Shown here: piece after piece, positions 55,070-64,000 of the stretch
Layout of the letters: each line of letters begins with the position of its first letter
Numbering within the stretch: the first letter of the stretch is position 1
Origin: Ceratopteris richardii
Lineage: Eukaryota; Streptophyta; Polypodiopsida; Polypodiales; Pteridaceae
DNA length: 64,000 nt
Assembly: GCA_020310875.1 (NCBI GenBank)
Contig: CM035433.1
Span: forward strand, 110,740,806 to 110,804,805
Reading direction: 5' to 3'
Translations under genes and position numbers: made by a program
Notes under the pieces: generated by a model
The model's database searches: none
What the model saw: the letters and a program-made list of their open reading frames with translations, nothing else
What the model was told of the DNA's origin: nothing

Positions 55070-57301
55070 AGTATGCACACACACACATACATATGCATAT
55101 ACACACACATAGACACACACACACATACACATAGACACACACACATACATACTAATTTACATACACACATACATGCATACATACACACATACATGCATAC
55201 ATACACACATACATGCATACATACACATATACACACATAGACACATGCGTACACATAGACACACACACATACACACATAGACACACACACATACATATAC
55301 ACACACATATACACACACACATAGACACATACACACTTATGCACACACACACACACACATCGACACACAATTACACACACACATACACATGGATATAGAC
55401 ACATATATATATAGATACACATGTATATACACACATAGACACACACATACACACATAGACACACACACATACACACATATACACACACACATACACACAC
55501 ATACACACATATACACATGCATACACACATACACATACACACATACACACATACACATACACACATACACATACACACATATATATGCATACACACACAC
55601 ACGTAAAGAGACATACACATACACATACACATAAAATTATACATATGCATACATACATGCTTACATGCATACACAGACATACACACGCATAAGCACATAC
55701 ACATACACACATATATACGCATACACACACACCTGTAGAGAGACATACACATACATGCATACATAATGCACATGCATATGCATACATACACATATGCACA
55801 CACATACACACACACATACACACATACACACATACACACACATATATGCGTGTAAACACACATACACATGCATGTAAGTATGTATTTATGCATATGCATA
55901 CACACAATACACATGCATGCATACATATGCATACATAATGCACATGCATATGCATACATAATGCACATACATATGCATACATACACATATGCACACACAT
56001 ACACACACACATACACACATACACACACATATATGCGTGTAAACACACATAGAGAGACATACACACATATACACATACATGCATACATATGCATACATAT
56101 GCATACACAATGCATATGCATATGCATAAATACATACTTACATGCATACACACACATATGCATACATAATGCACATGCATACACATACACACACACACAC
56201 ATAGATACATGCATAAACATACACACACATAGACACATACACACACATAGACACACACATACACACACATATACACATAGATTTACACACATACACATGC
56301 ATACACACACATACACACATAGACACACACACACACATATATACACACACACATAGACACATACACATACTGCATATGCATATGCATACATACATACTTA
56401 AATGCATACACACACATACACACACATATGCATACATATCCATACATAATGCACATGCATATGCATACATACATGCATACACATACACACATAGACACAT
56501 ACACACACATAAACACATGCACACTCATAGACACATACACACTTACACACACACACATCCAAACACATTTACACACACACATACACATGCACACAGACAC
56601 ATTTATATAGATACACACGTATATACACACATAGACACACACAAACACATACACACATAGAGACACACACACATACACACACACACATATACACACACAC
56701 ACATAGATACACACACTTACACACACACACACAGATCCACACACATATATATAGATACACACACATGCACACATGCACACACATACATGCATATGCATAC
56801 ATAATGCACATGCATATGCATACATACATGCTTACATGCATACACACACATAGACACACACACACAGATACACACATACACACATGTATATGCATACACA
56901 CACACATAGAGAGACATACACACACATACACATACATGCATACATATGCATACATAATGCATATACATATGCATACATACATACTTAGATGCATACACAC
57001 ACATATGCATACATAATGCACATGCATATGCATAGATACATGCATACACATACACACACATAGACACATACACACACATATGCATACATATGCATACATA
57101 ATGCACATGCATATGCATACATAATGCACATGCATATGCATAGATACATGCAGACACATACACACATAGACACATATATACACATAGACACATACACATA
57201 TACACATAGATTTACACACACATACACATGCATACACACCAATACACACATAGACACATACACACATACACACACATGCACACACATACACACAGACACA
57301 T
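55070..57301. repeat. 2.2 kb CA-rich cryptic simple sequence
   Basis: Built from ACACAC, ACATACAC, CATGCATA and TATGCATA words without a single monomer. Longer blocks recur, for example those marked by AGAGACATACAC near 55607, 55738, 56053 and 56910. The long open frames on both strands (up to 475 codons of Cys-Val-Tyr-Met or Thr-His-Tyr-Ile) are translations of the repeat. Confidence 0.95.
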
Positions 57302-57983
57302 TGTAGCTCAATGATGAGTAGCACCTCCTTTAATGTCAATCCGGGAAGACGTGAGGATGGTATGAAGACCTCGAGCAAGTGGCGGCACAAGTGCGTGAGT
57401 GAGAAGCACACAAACATGCACACACATACATACACACGCGCACACACGGCAAGACAAAGAGTGAGAAGCAGTGGAATTCTTAGATTACTTTCAAGAAGCT
57501 CTTACAAGTTCGTTTCAATTACAATCTCCCCTCAAAAATGAGCTCTCTAGCTCCTTTTATAGTTTTTGACTAGCTTTGGCCCTGTCCAGACCTAGTGTCC
57601 GGCCTAGTTAAAAATTAGGTTCCAGGGCTTATTTGAGGGCTCAAATGAGATCTAAAAATTACGAAAATTGGTAAGCAACTACTTCTAAGGCTCCTCAAGC
57701 TCGAGGACTCCTCGGCTTGCACAAAATGGAGCCACAAAAATGTGAACATGGTATTTACAGGGGATGTTAGTGATGAGAATCGCTTTTAATTGGTGTAAGG
57801 GTTTTGAAAAATTAAAGGTTGCCTTAGTGCTAGATCTGCGTGAATGCTCATACTTGCTTCTTCATGAAGAAAATTATTGGCCTACTTGCCAGATCTTCTT
57901 TGACTGCCATGTCTGCTTGTGCTGTCCCTTCGCTCTGACTCTCTTCGTCTTGTGGCTCCTTCGGTTCCCTGACTGCTGCCAAC
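57302..57983 (-). repeat. 3' LTR of the large gypsy element
   Basis: The minus strand begins TGTTGGCAGCAGTCAGG at 57983 directly after a G-rich purine tract and ends near 57302 (GAGCTACA). A TATA-like ACTATAAAAGGAGC lies near 57563. The left edge is my best reading, since simple sequence adjoins it and the partner LTR is outside the window. Confidence 0.6.
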
Positions 57984-58794
57984 ACCCCCCCCACTCTCGC
58001 GTCTGTCGCCCCTGACAGACCCTTGTCTAGAGGATTTTTGAACATAATATTGGACGACATCGGAGGCTAGGTGGTGTTCTTCAAGTCGTAAGCCGCGTGC
58101 TAGATCTGTGAGCAAATCATCCCAGTTCACAGGTCCGGGAACATCTGGATGAGGCACCCTCAATTGTTCTGAATGAATAGTTCTCTCCACAGCAAATAAT
58201 TGGAGGAGATGTGATGGCCTGGGTATAAAGATTTCGGAGTGGTATTCCCAGAATCCTGTGATGAACATCTCCTCAAATGTCTGTTTAAAGCAGGCTGGGA
58301 GGTACTTGATTCTGGCGTGCCAAGCATATATTACTTCAATTGATGGGGTGGTACTCATATCGTACACTAGATCCTCGTTTCCTGTCACAAAGCCTGCTCC
58401 TGAGAAGTGGGGGTCCTTAATGTTCTTAAACGTCCTGAAAGTGATCAGCATTAATTCGAATATTTTCATACACATCTGGGCCATCACATCGGGATTATTG
58501 CGTAGCCGAATACTCCAGCGACGGATTGTAGAAATCATGTAGTTCACCGTGGGGGGTCCTCGTGGAGGTGCTAGATAAACGTAATTTAACCATTTTGCGC
58601 AGGCTTTGATGTCTCTGACAGCAATAGTGAATTCAGGCCAGGTGCGTCATCGAAGAACTGGAATGTAACAAGGATTATATTTAATAAACAACGGCATATT
58701 ATTCCAGGTTCGGACCATTTCAGGATATGTTTCCAAAAGCGTGATCCTCCAGGTGGGTTGATGGATGGACCCACGCTTAGCACTTTCCGGTATA
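57882..58794 (-). CDS. C-terminal extension of the giant accessory ORF, frame-shifted
   Basis: After the stop of the 1049-codon ORF the minus strand carries on in another frame: FGPDDIPESAKRGSIHQPTW, LLETYPEMVRTWNNMPLFIK, one stop near 58640, then DIKACAKWLNYVYLAPPRG. The open stretch from 58547 contains MISTIRRWSIRLRNNPDVMA, IFELMLITFRTFKNIKDPHF and an ERRDSTSRHGSQRR-rich basic tail. I read it as the C-terminal third of one protein, separated by an indel near 58810-58850 or by programmed frameshifting. The tail overlaps the purine tract and enters the LTR. Function unknown. Confidence 0.6.
57984..57998 (-). promoter_or_regulatory. Polypurine tract
   Basis: Minus strand GCGAGAGTGGGGGGG ahead of TGTTGGCAGC. 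Confidence 0.7.
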
Positions 58795-61700
58795 TCATCT
58801 GGACCAAATTGTGTAGCGAATGTGGGAGGCTTGCCGCATCGTCATCTCGGCGTTGTAATCGGCCAACAGTATGCAGTATGGCACATATTGGTCATTATTG
58901 GTGCCGATCCATCTATGATGAGACATGCTTCTGAAATATTCGGACTTTATGACAGTTTCTTCTAGGTTCGCTAGTGATTGGATCTGAATGGCCACTCGTT
59001 CTTCGTGGGTGTTCGCTGTCCTTTCCAATGTCTGAAGCCACTCGGGTGCTTCCACTTCCAAGGTGTCTAGTCCTTCTGAGGTTCGTTGCCCGCCTGGCAT
59101 TGGCATAGGAACATACAGTTCTTCGTACGAATCATCTACCTCAATAGGGACCAACTCTTCTGGCTCTGGTTCTACCACTGGAGAGGGCTGCCTCTCGTAT
59201 GTCAGTAACCTCTTTTGTAATTCTGCTACCTGCTCAGTTAAGGCTTTTACTTCGTCTGAGGTAGAGGTTGATGGGACACTCTTCGGTTGTTCTTCCTGTT
59301 CCTTAAGTCTGCTCTGTAGTGTGTCACGTTCTCTTTCCAAGTCATCATGGGCTTCCAGGAGATCTGCATAGCTTTCCAAAATGGTTTTCATCGTCTCCGT
59401 GGGAACTGCTTTGAACTGCTCTGGATCTATCTCGTGGGGGGAGCCTTCCATTGCCGCTTCCAGATTCTCTTCATTTTGTTTTTGCAGTCTCTTGTTCTCT
59501 TCGAGTGCTGTGGCCATATGTTTCCTGAGTAGCGCCAAGTTACGTCTGACTCGTAGGTTATCGGCCTGGTATACTTCGAGCAACGCTTCTAGTTGTTTGA
59601 CGCCTGATTCTGTCGATGGTTGGGGTGCCTCCAATAGTGTTTGGTGAGCCTGCTCAAGCGTTGTATAACGTTGATTCACATCTGCATTTTCCTCTTCTAG
59701 AATTTTAAATTGCCTTTGTAAGTTTTGGTGATGTGTTGTCAGTTGTTGATACCGGCCGTCCAGAGCTCTGTACTCATTTTGAAGCTGATATACACATTGA
59801 TTTAACGCTAGAAATATACTATTTACATTAAATGATGCAGGGAGGGGTGAAGATGCAGGGGGAATGGGAGCGGGAAAGGGAGTTGTGAATAATGTGGATG
59901 CAAGTGGAGATGTGGGTGGAGGGGTTATGGGAGATGGAGGTGGCATGGGGGGAGGGAGCGGTGCAGTGGCAGGAGATGTTTCCATAGTGTCAATTGTTTG
60001 AGTGACCGTGTAGATGGGGATTGTGGGTGGGGTGGATGTGACGTTAGTGAAGAGAGTGGTGAAAGTGGGCATGGTGACTCCCCCGAATTGGATTCCCGGA
60101 GAGAGTGGAATTCCCATGACGATTGTGGTGGTAGTGGACGTGGTGGTGCTAGTGTCATGTGGTGGAGTGAGTTGTGTAGTGAGAGGTGGGGATGGTGGTG
60201 ACAGTGGTGCTTCCTGATGTTCGTCTGCTTGTGTTGTATCTCCTGGTGCTGACACGTTGATATGAATTTGTTTCCCGGACCTCATGGGACGAGCGGGAAC
60301 TCTTTTCTCAAATCGGTGAATGTAGGCCATTGCCTCATGAATGGCCTCATCCAATCCTACTGCATCGGCATGTAGGTTTATGGACTCAATGAACATATCG
60401 TCCACGCCTTCCTCCGCTAGCAATTGGTTCATGAGTTTCTTGCCCGCTTCCAGTGACATTTTATGCTGTTCTTGAACTAGTTGCATGGTTCGATATAGTC
60501 TTTTTATTTGTGCTGAATACGCAGGGGCACTTGCTAACTCTGAAAGTTCGTCATACTCTTGTTCCTCGTAGGCTTCTTCCTCTTGTTCGGTCTCTTGTTC
60601 CTCGACGTCGACTTCTACCACTTCTGGTCGGGTGGGGGCTGTTGTTGTTGTATGGGGTTGTGGATCCTGAGCTCGCTCTGTTTCAATCTCGAGATTAGAG
60701 TCGTAGATTAGTCTAGCCACTTCTTCATCAGTGAGATCATTGAGAGTAAAGCCCTGTGGAAATTCCAAATCTGATGGGACGGGTGGAAATACCAGATTGG
60801 GTCCCTCTGTACTTGGTCTTGGTAGCCGGATGGTGAATGGCCTAATGCGTCGTGTCTGGGGAGGGGTAATTTCTGGTGTAGTGGTGGCTCCCCTTGGTTG
60901 AGCGCAGGGTAATTGGACTCCCCCCCTCATCTTCTTTGATGGGGGACCTGCCGCTGATAGCCTTCTCTGGAATTCCTGGGCCCGGGGCCATATGAGTGCC
61001 CGCTGAATAGGCACGTCATAGGCAAGACATCGGTAGATTATCTTGGTTAGAGCACAACATCCGTGAAGCACATTCTTCTGCTTCTTGTTCCACCTTTGAT
61101 GGGCTAGGTGAATCTGATCTATGATCCAATGTGGTACGTTGATGGGGAGGCTTTCTGTCTCTGCCAGATACAAGCTAAACCATATTTTCTTTGGGGGCAT
61201 GGTGAATCTTTCCTGGGCGGGGAAAGCAAAATGCTGCATGACGGTCCGTAGGTGCAGAGCGATGGTCGGTGTCATGGCTACCATATCCTTCAGCTTATTG
61301 AGATCTTTATGTTTCATTCTGCCTGGAACCATTGTTTCCTTTTCAGTGGGGATGTGCATACCATACATGCCCAATGCTTCTCGTACCAGATTGAGGGTCA
61401 GCTTGAATCTTTTAAGTTCATGGCCCGACAGCAGTGAGGGTAACACAAAGGTGCTGTCGCCTCCCTTGGCCCTGCTTGGAGTGATGGTACTGATAAGATA
61501 AGAACAATGTAAGAAATCCGGCTTTGGTAAGTGGGCCCTGAAATAACTGTCCAAGCCGGCTTTGGTCCATACTGAACGCATGACTTCGGCATTTTGATAG
61601 CTCTCAAACTCGCGCGTGAAAAAATGGTAGCGTCCCCATTTACCATTAAACTCCAATTCAGCTTCCCAGAAATAGGTTCCATCACCCAATGGTCCAGCAA

Positions 61701-61944
61701 CATCACTGAACCAATGAGCGTGTTTGCCCACCTGAGAGGTGTGTCCCTGAGGAGGATCCTGAATTGGAAGGACATGCACAGCTTGAAGTTCTTGCGGTCT
61801 TTCGGTGAGATGTGGTTCGAGTAGGAGTGTTTCTATGTCCACAATCTGTGCACTGGATCCGGCTTGAGAACTAGCACCTCCGGCTTCTGCCATGGCCCTG
61901 CTTGCGAGTTGGTTCTGTGAGAATATAGAACCAGGTGTTAACAT
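58795..61944 (-). CDS. Giant accessory ORF of the gypsy element (1049 codons)
   Basis: Intact, unusual among these decayed neighbours. ATG at 61944; a second ATG at residue 18 (near 61893) has the better context GCCATGGC. Residues about 60-330 look globular (WFSDVAGPLGDGTYFWEAEL, FPAQERFTMPPKKIWFSLYL, NVLHGCCALTKIIYRCLAYD). About 440-468 are acidic (EEQETEQEEEAYEEQEYDEL); about 570-705 are Pro/Thr-rich; about 710-980 form a probable coiled coil (FKILEEENADVNQRYTTLEQ). There is no signal peptide, membrane segment or known catalytic motif. The layout suggests a structural or scaffold protein, but I do not recognise the family. Preserved length implies recent selection or young age. Confidence 0.75.
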   Translation of the reverse strand: MLTPGSIFSQNQLASRAMAEAGGASSQAGSSAQIVDIETLLLEPHLTERPQELQAVHVLPIQDPPQGHTSQVGKHAHWFSDVAGPLGDGTYFWEAELEFNGKWGRYHFFTREFESYQNAEVMRSVWTKAGLDSYFRAHLPKPDFLHCSYLISTITPSRAKGGDSTFVLPSLLSGHELKRFKLTLNLVREALGMYGMHIPTEKETMVPGRMKHKDLNKLKDMVAMTPTIALHLRTVMQHFAFPAQERFTMPPKKIWFSLYLAETESLPINVPHWIIDQIHLAHQRWNKKQKNVLHGCCALTKIIYRCLAYDVPIQRALIWPRAQEFQRRLSAAGPPSKKMRGGVQLPCAQPRGATTTPEITPPQTRRIRPFTIRLPRPSTEGPNLVFPPVPSDLEFPQGFTLNDLTDEEVARLIYDSNLEIETERAQDPQPHTTTTAPTRPEVVEVDVEEQETEQEEEAYEEQEYDELSELASAPAYSAQIKRLYRTMQLVQEQHKMSLEAGKKLMNQLLAEEGVDDMFIESINLHADAVGLDEAIHEAMAYIHRFEKRVPARPMRSGKQIHINVSAPGDTTQADEHQEAPLSPPSPPLTTQLTPPHDTSTTTSTTTTIVMGIPLSPGIQFGGVTMPTFTTLFTNVTSTPPTIPIYTVTQTIDTMETSPATAPLPPPMPPPSPITPPPTSPLASTLFTTPFPAPIPPASSPLPASFNVNSIFLALNQCVYQLQNEYRALDGRYQQLTTHHQNLQRQFKILEEENADVNQRYTTLEQAHQTLLEAPQPSTESGVKQLEALLEVYQADNLRVRRNLALLRKHMATALEENKRLQKQNEENLEAAMEGSPHEIDPEQFKAVPTETMKTILESYADLLEAHDDLERERDTLQSRLKEQEEQPKSVPSTSTSDEVKALTEQVAELQKRLLTYERQPSPVVEPEPEELVPIEVDDSYEELYVPMPMPGGQRTSEGLDTLEVEAPEWLQTLERTANTHEERVAIQIQSLANLEETVIKSEYFRSMSHHRWIGTNNDQYVPYCILLADYNAEMTMRQASHIRYTIWSR

Positions 61945-62122
61945 TGTAATGGACAGAATAAACCCGTTGTTGTCCCCGTTACAACATTAACACGAGGTAG
62001 ATGATGAGTCAGTGGTTAGTAAGTGCACGATGACAGTGTGTGTAGTTAATGCCTGGTTAGTCCTAGGAGCTAGATGGAAAGGTGAGCTATCTGACTAATG
62101 AAGTTAGTAAGTGGAGATGAAT
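61945..62122 (-). other. Spacer between accessory ORFs
   Basis: 178 bp without an open frame. Minus-strand pyrimidine-rich stretches and AG dinucleotides here could serve splicing of a subgenomic mRNA for the downstream ORF, but no clear acceptor stands out. Confidence 0.4.
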
Positions 62123-62857
62123 TCACAGATTGGGGTCGGGGGGTTTATTACAAGTCTTAGGTTGCCAAACACCATGAATGGCTTTTGGTCTTGGTTTGGT
62201 GGAGATTCGGGAGGGTTGCATGAGTAATTCTACTGGGAGTTGTTGTGTCAATGGGCCCCATTTACGAGTGAGTCTCTGCGTGCTTCTAGGCGGCAGTGTG
62301 TTCGAGTGTATCAGACAAGAGTGGGTGGCGACTGCTTGAGCAAGTGAACCCTGTCGTGTATGATGTGAATTGTGTGGGATTAGTTGAGCCCGCAAGCAAG
62401 CCTTAGGCACCCAAATTTGTCTTGATTGTGGGTCAGCCTTCATCGACTTCTTGGGTACCCAAATGGATTTCACTTTCTCAACAGAGGTTTTAGGAGTCTT
62501 CTTATTAGCATCAAGTCGTTGATTACTAATAGGAAGTTGAGACCGTTGTTGCGACTTCGTTACGGTCGGCAGCTCGTCTTTCCGCACCCACATTTGTCTC
62601 ATCGGCTGAGTTGTTCTGCTTCGCGCGTTCCTTTGGTTTCTCGCTCGGAGAGTCTTCAGTGATTGATTTGCCCTTAGTTGCTGCCTCCTTCTGGTCTTTG
62701 GAAAAGAAGGGAGTTCCATTGTGGTTCTGACTCCTTTTTTGGGATCTTCATTCTTCTGCATCACATAGCCTTGGACAAGAACAGCATGGTCAACTTCATG
62801 TGTACCCCTGGAGGGACTAGGAGTCCGTGTCTTTTCTAGTTCCTTGAGTGCTCCCAT
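62123..62857 (-). CDS. Basic accessory ORF with repeated tryptophan motifs
   Basis: ATG at 62857; 244 codons; starts 41 bp before the end of the integrase-protease frame, in another frame. Very basic (KTRRRQQLRANQSLKTLRAR). Four related short motifs recur: RQMWVRKDEL, KSIWVPKKSM, RQIWVPKACL and HGVWQPKTC, at about residues 86, 127, 145 and 230. WVPK motifs occur in linkers of some plant retroelement polyproteins, so these may be nucleic-acid or Gag-binding peptides. No zinc knuckle, no known fold. It could be a separate protein or the shifted end of Pol. Confidence 0.6.
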   Translation of the reverse strand: MGALKELEKTRTPSPSRGTHEVDHAVLVQGYVMQKNEDPKKGVRTTMELPSFPKTRRRQQLRANQSLKTLRARNQRNARSRTTQPMRQMWVRKDELPTVTKSQQRSQLPISNQRLDANKKTPKTSVEKVKSIWVPKKSMKADPQSRQIWVPKACLRAQLIPHNSHHTRQGSLAQAVATHSCLIHSNTLPPRSTQRLTRKWGPLTQQLPVELLMQPSRISTKPRPKAIHGVWQPKTCNKPPDPNL

Positions 62858-64000
62858 TATTTAACTCAATTGTAATTCTAGTCTGATTCACCCATACCTG
62901 AAGAAGTCCACTTCTTAGGTTTAAGTTGACTGCTTGGTCATAGATCCAGTCTTGACCCAAGACAAGGGGTTCCGTGAGGTCCTCATCTTGACATACTAGT
63001 ACTTTAACTGTCATTGCCTCATCATGAATATAGAGGGGAAGTTCCACCTCGCCCATGCATGGGGTTTCCACACCTCCCAATTCTATGAGATATGCTTCCA
63101 CAGGATTGACAGTTAATTGCAACTCTTGACAGTAAGACAATTTAACAGCACTAGTGGCTGCACCTGAGTCAATCAAGGCTCTTACAGTCCTTGCACTCTT
63201 TCCTTGTCCTATATCTAAGGTTATGAAAGGACTTCGATCAGTTATCTTATGTGAGCTTACACCTGAAACTTCACACATAGCCACGTCATATCCTTGATCT
63301 ACATATGCATCTTCCCTAGGGTGCTCTCTCCCTTGTCTTCTTAATTTCATTCTCTGTATGCGCTCTAGGGCTTCCGCTTGAGCCTCTTCTCGAATTCGCT
63401 TTTCTTCCTCTTTGCGTTTCTTAGCAGTATTGAGTCGACTTAGCATTTCCTCCGTGAGGGGTTCCTGATACAGCTTGACTCTGCATCCGCTAATATAGTT
63501 TGGGAGAACATCACCCTCTAAAGTGGCTAGTTGTACTGCTCCACTCGTGGAGATCCTATTGATGATCATAGGTCCGTAGCCTCTCTTTTCTAGCTTCCTT
63601 GCATGTTGCTTCAATGTGTAGACTAAAACTAAGTCGCCTGCCTTTAAACCTTTATCCTTAACGTGGGCATCAAAGTATGCCTTCTGTCGTTTCTTAGCTG
63701 CATATATCCCTGTAGCTGCTCTCAGTCTTGTTTCTCCTAATCGTTCAAGGTCAAAAAGTCTAGAGGAGAGTTCATGACCCGTCCATTCATGCTCTTGTGC
63801 CACTTTCAATGTAGGTATCAAAAAGTCTAAAGGTAGCACAGCATTTTGACCAAACACCATTTGAAAGGGAGTGGCTTGGAGTACCGTTTTGTAGGCAACT
63901 CGGTATGCCCAAACAGCATGGTGTAGCTGTTTGTCCCAATTAGAGCGTTTATTGTTCACTAATTTCTTCAATACATTGCATAAGATCTTGTTGGTGCTCT
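62817..64000 (-). CDS. Integrase C part fused to a retropepsin-like domain (partial, runs off the window)
   Basis: No true start: the frame enters at the window edge with STNKILCN, just after the expected catalytic Glu of integrase (G...ESTNK), and the first in-window initiator candidate is only TTG. Next comes integrase core end and C-terminal domain (SNWDKQLHHAVWAYRVAYKT, TPFQMVFGQNAVLPLDFL, KAGDLVLVY, RGYGPMIINRIS, GCRVKLYQEPLT). After a charged helix (KKRKEEEKRIREEAQAEALE) the same frame contains an aspartic protease domain. It has FITLDIGQGKSARTVRALID then DSGAATSAVKLSYC (about residue 268 of the visible open frame), a MGEVELPLYI strand and LVLGQDWIYDQAVNLNLRSG (about residue 335), the hydrophobic-Gly strand. 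No stops. Retropepsins normally precede reverse transcriptase, so position is the oddity. Confidence 0.85.
   Translation of the reverse strand, partial: STNKILCNVLKKLVNNKRSNWDKQLHHAVWAYRVAYKTVLQATPFQMVFGQNAVLPLDFLIPTLKVAQEHEWTGHELSSRLFDLERLGETRLRAATGIYAAKKRQKAYFDAHVKDKGLKAGDLVLVYTLKQHARKLEKRGYGPMIINRISTSGAVQLATLEGDVLPNYISGCRVKLYQEPLTEEMLSRLNTAKKRKEEEKRIREEAQAEALERIQRMKLRRQGREHPREDAYVDQGYDVAMCEVSGVSSHKITDRSPFITLDIGQGKSARTVRALIDSGAATSAVKLSYCQELQLTVNPVEAYLIELGGVETPCMGEVELPLYIHDEAMTVKVLVCQDEDLTEPLVLGQDWIYDQAVNLNLRSGLLQVWVNQTRITIELNNGSTQGTRKDTDS

Larger units (their letters stand above)
57302..64000 (-). mobile_element. Large Ty3/gypsy element, 3' part, with post-integrase protease and accessory ORFs
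   Basis: Minus strand, entering the window inside integrase. Order: integrase C part, retropepsin-like domain in the same frame, a basic ORF overlapping by 41 bp, a 1049-codon ORF, its frame-shifted extension, a purine tract and the LTR. About 6 kb of coding sequence lie between integrase and the 3' LTR, unusually long. Accessory ORFs in that position are known for plant gypsy elements, but an aspartic protease fold there is not something I can match to a described lineage. The rest of gag-pol is beyond position 64000. Confidence 0.82.

Noticed and set aside
54964..57447. Long open frames of up to 475 codons rich in Cys, Val, Tyr and Met (minus) or Thr, His, Tyr and Ile (plus)
   Set aside because: They are translations of CA/TG simple sequence, open in several frames at once; no evidence of coding.
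59063..60698. Several plus-strand open frames of 60-100 codons opposite the giant accessory ORF
   Set aside because: Mirror frames caused by the codon composition of the minus-strand gene.
57302..64000. Endogenous pararetrovirus (caulimovirus-like) as an alternative for the large element
   Set aside because: A clear integrase C-terminal domain and an LTR with polypurine tract are present, which pararetroviruses lack.

Overview
This window is intergenic heterochromatin-like DNA from a large, repeat-rich land-plant nuclear genome. The plant signature is Ty1/copia elements primed by initiator tRNA-Met (TGGTATCAGAGC), chromodomain Ty3/gypsy elements, a CACTA-type end, an L1-type LINE tail and a miniature LTR element carrying a 5S rRNA-like segment. 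I cannot name the species; nothing distinguishes fern, gymnosperm or angiosperm with certainty. I found no clearly intact host gene. Almost all coding sequence is retroelement protein, mostly broken by stops and frameshifts.

Layout. 1-1380: no gene recognised. 1381-5143: a minus-strand copia element (family 2) truncated in its integrase, holding a complete 1.23 kb non-autonomous relative (3186-4415, target duplication AAAAC). 5144-9370: mostly unassigned, with a LINE tail (6706-6870) and a tandem repeat (8327-8829). 9371-14829: a decayed chromodomain Ty3/gypsy element. 15472-25466: a minus-strand copia element of family 1 (target duplication CCACT) carrying a 258 bp inverted-repeat MITE in its reverse transcriptase and a second, opposite, younger family-1 element (19807-24548) in its gag. 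25472-28354 plus 35079-35187: a Ty3/gypsy body split by another family-1 copia (28355-35078, GTACC), itself hit by a gutted gypsy-type element (31943-33533, GTTTT). 36039-38490: a palindromic satellite-like array. 40200-41114: a protein kinase pseudogene. 43330-51230: a third gypsy body split by a family-1 copia (43681-50206, AGAAG), which in turn carries a young TRIM-like element (45500-47145, CTTGC) with an antisense 5S rRNA-like segment and a perfect 232 bp inverted repeat. 51367-52620: a rearranged copia fragment whose LTR has grown an (AT)n/(GT)n tract. 52894-54690: an unknown, probably broken gene with decapeptide-coding repeats. 54692-54960: a CACTA end. 55021-57301: 2.2 kb of CA-rich simple sequence.

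57302-64000 is the 3' part of a large minus-strand Ty3/gypsy element that continues beyond the window. It is the most unusual item: integrase is followed, in the same reading frame, by a retropepsin-like aspartic protease domain. Then come a basic ORF with repeated tryptophan motifs, a giant 1049-codon ORF (globular, acidic, proline-rich, coiled coil) and a C-terminal extension that runs into the polypurine tract and LTR.

The nesting gives relative ages: gypsy bodies are oldest, family-1 copia elements entered them later, and the MITE, the nested copia 19807-24548 and the TRIM entered last. The TRIM LTRs differ at about 3 of 296 positions, the nested copia LTRs at about 6 of 230, and the host copia LTRs at about 15 of 230, by eye.
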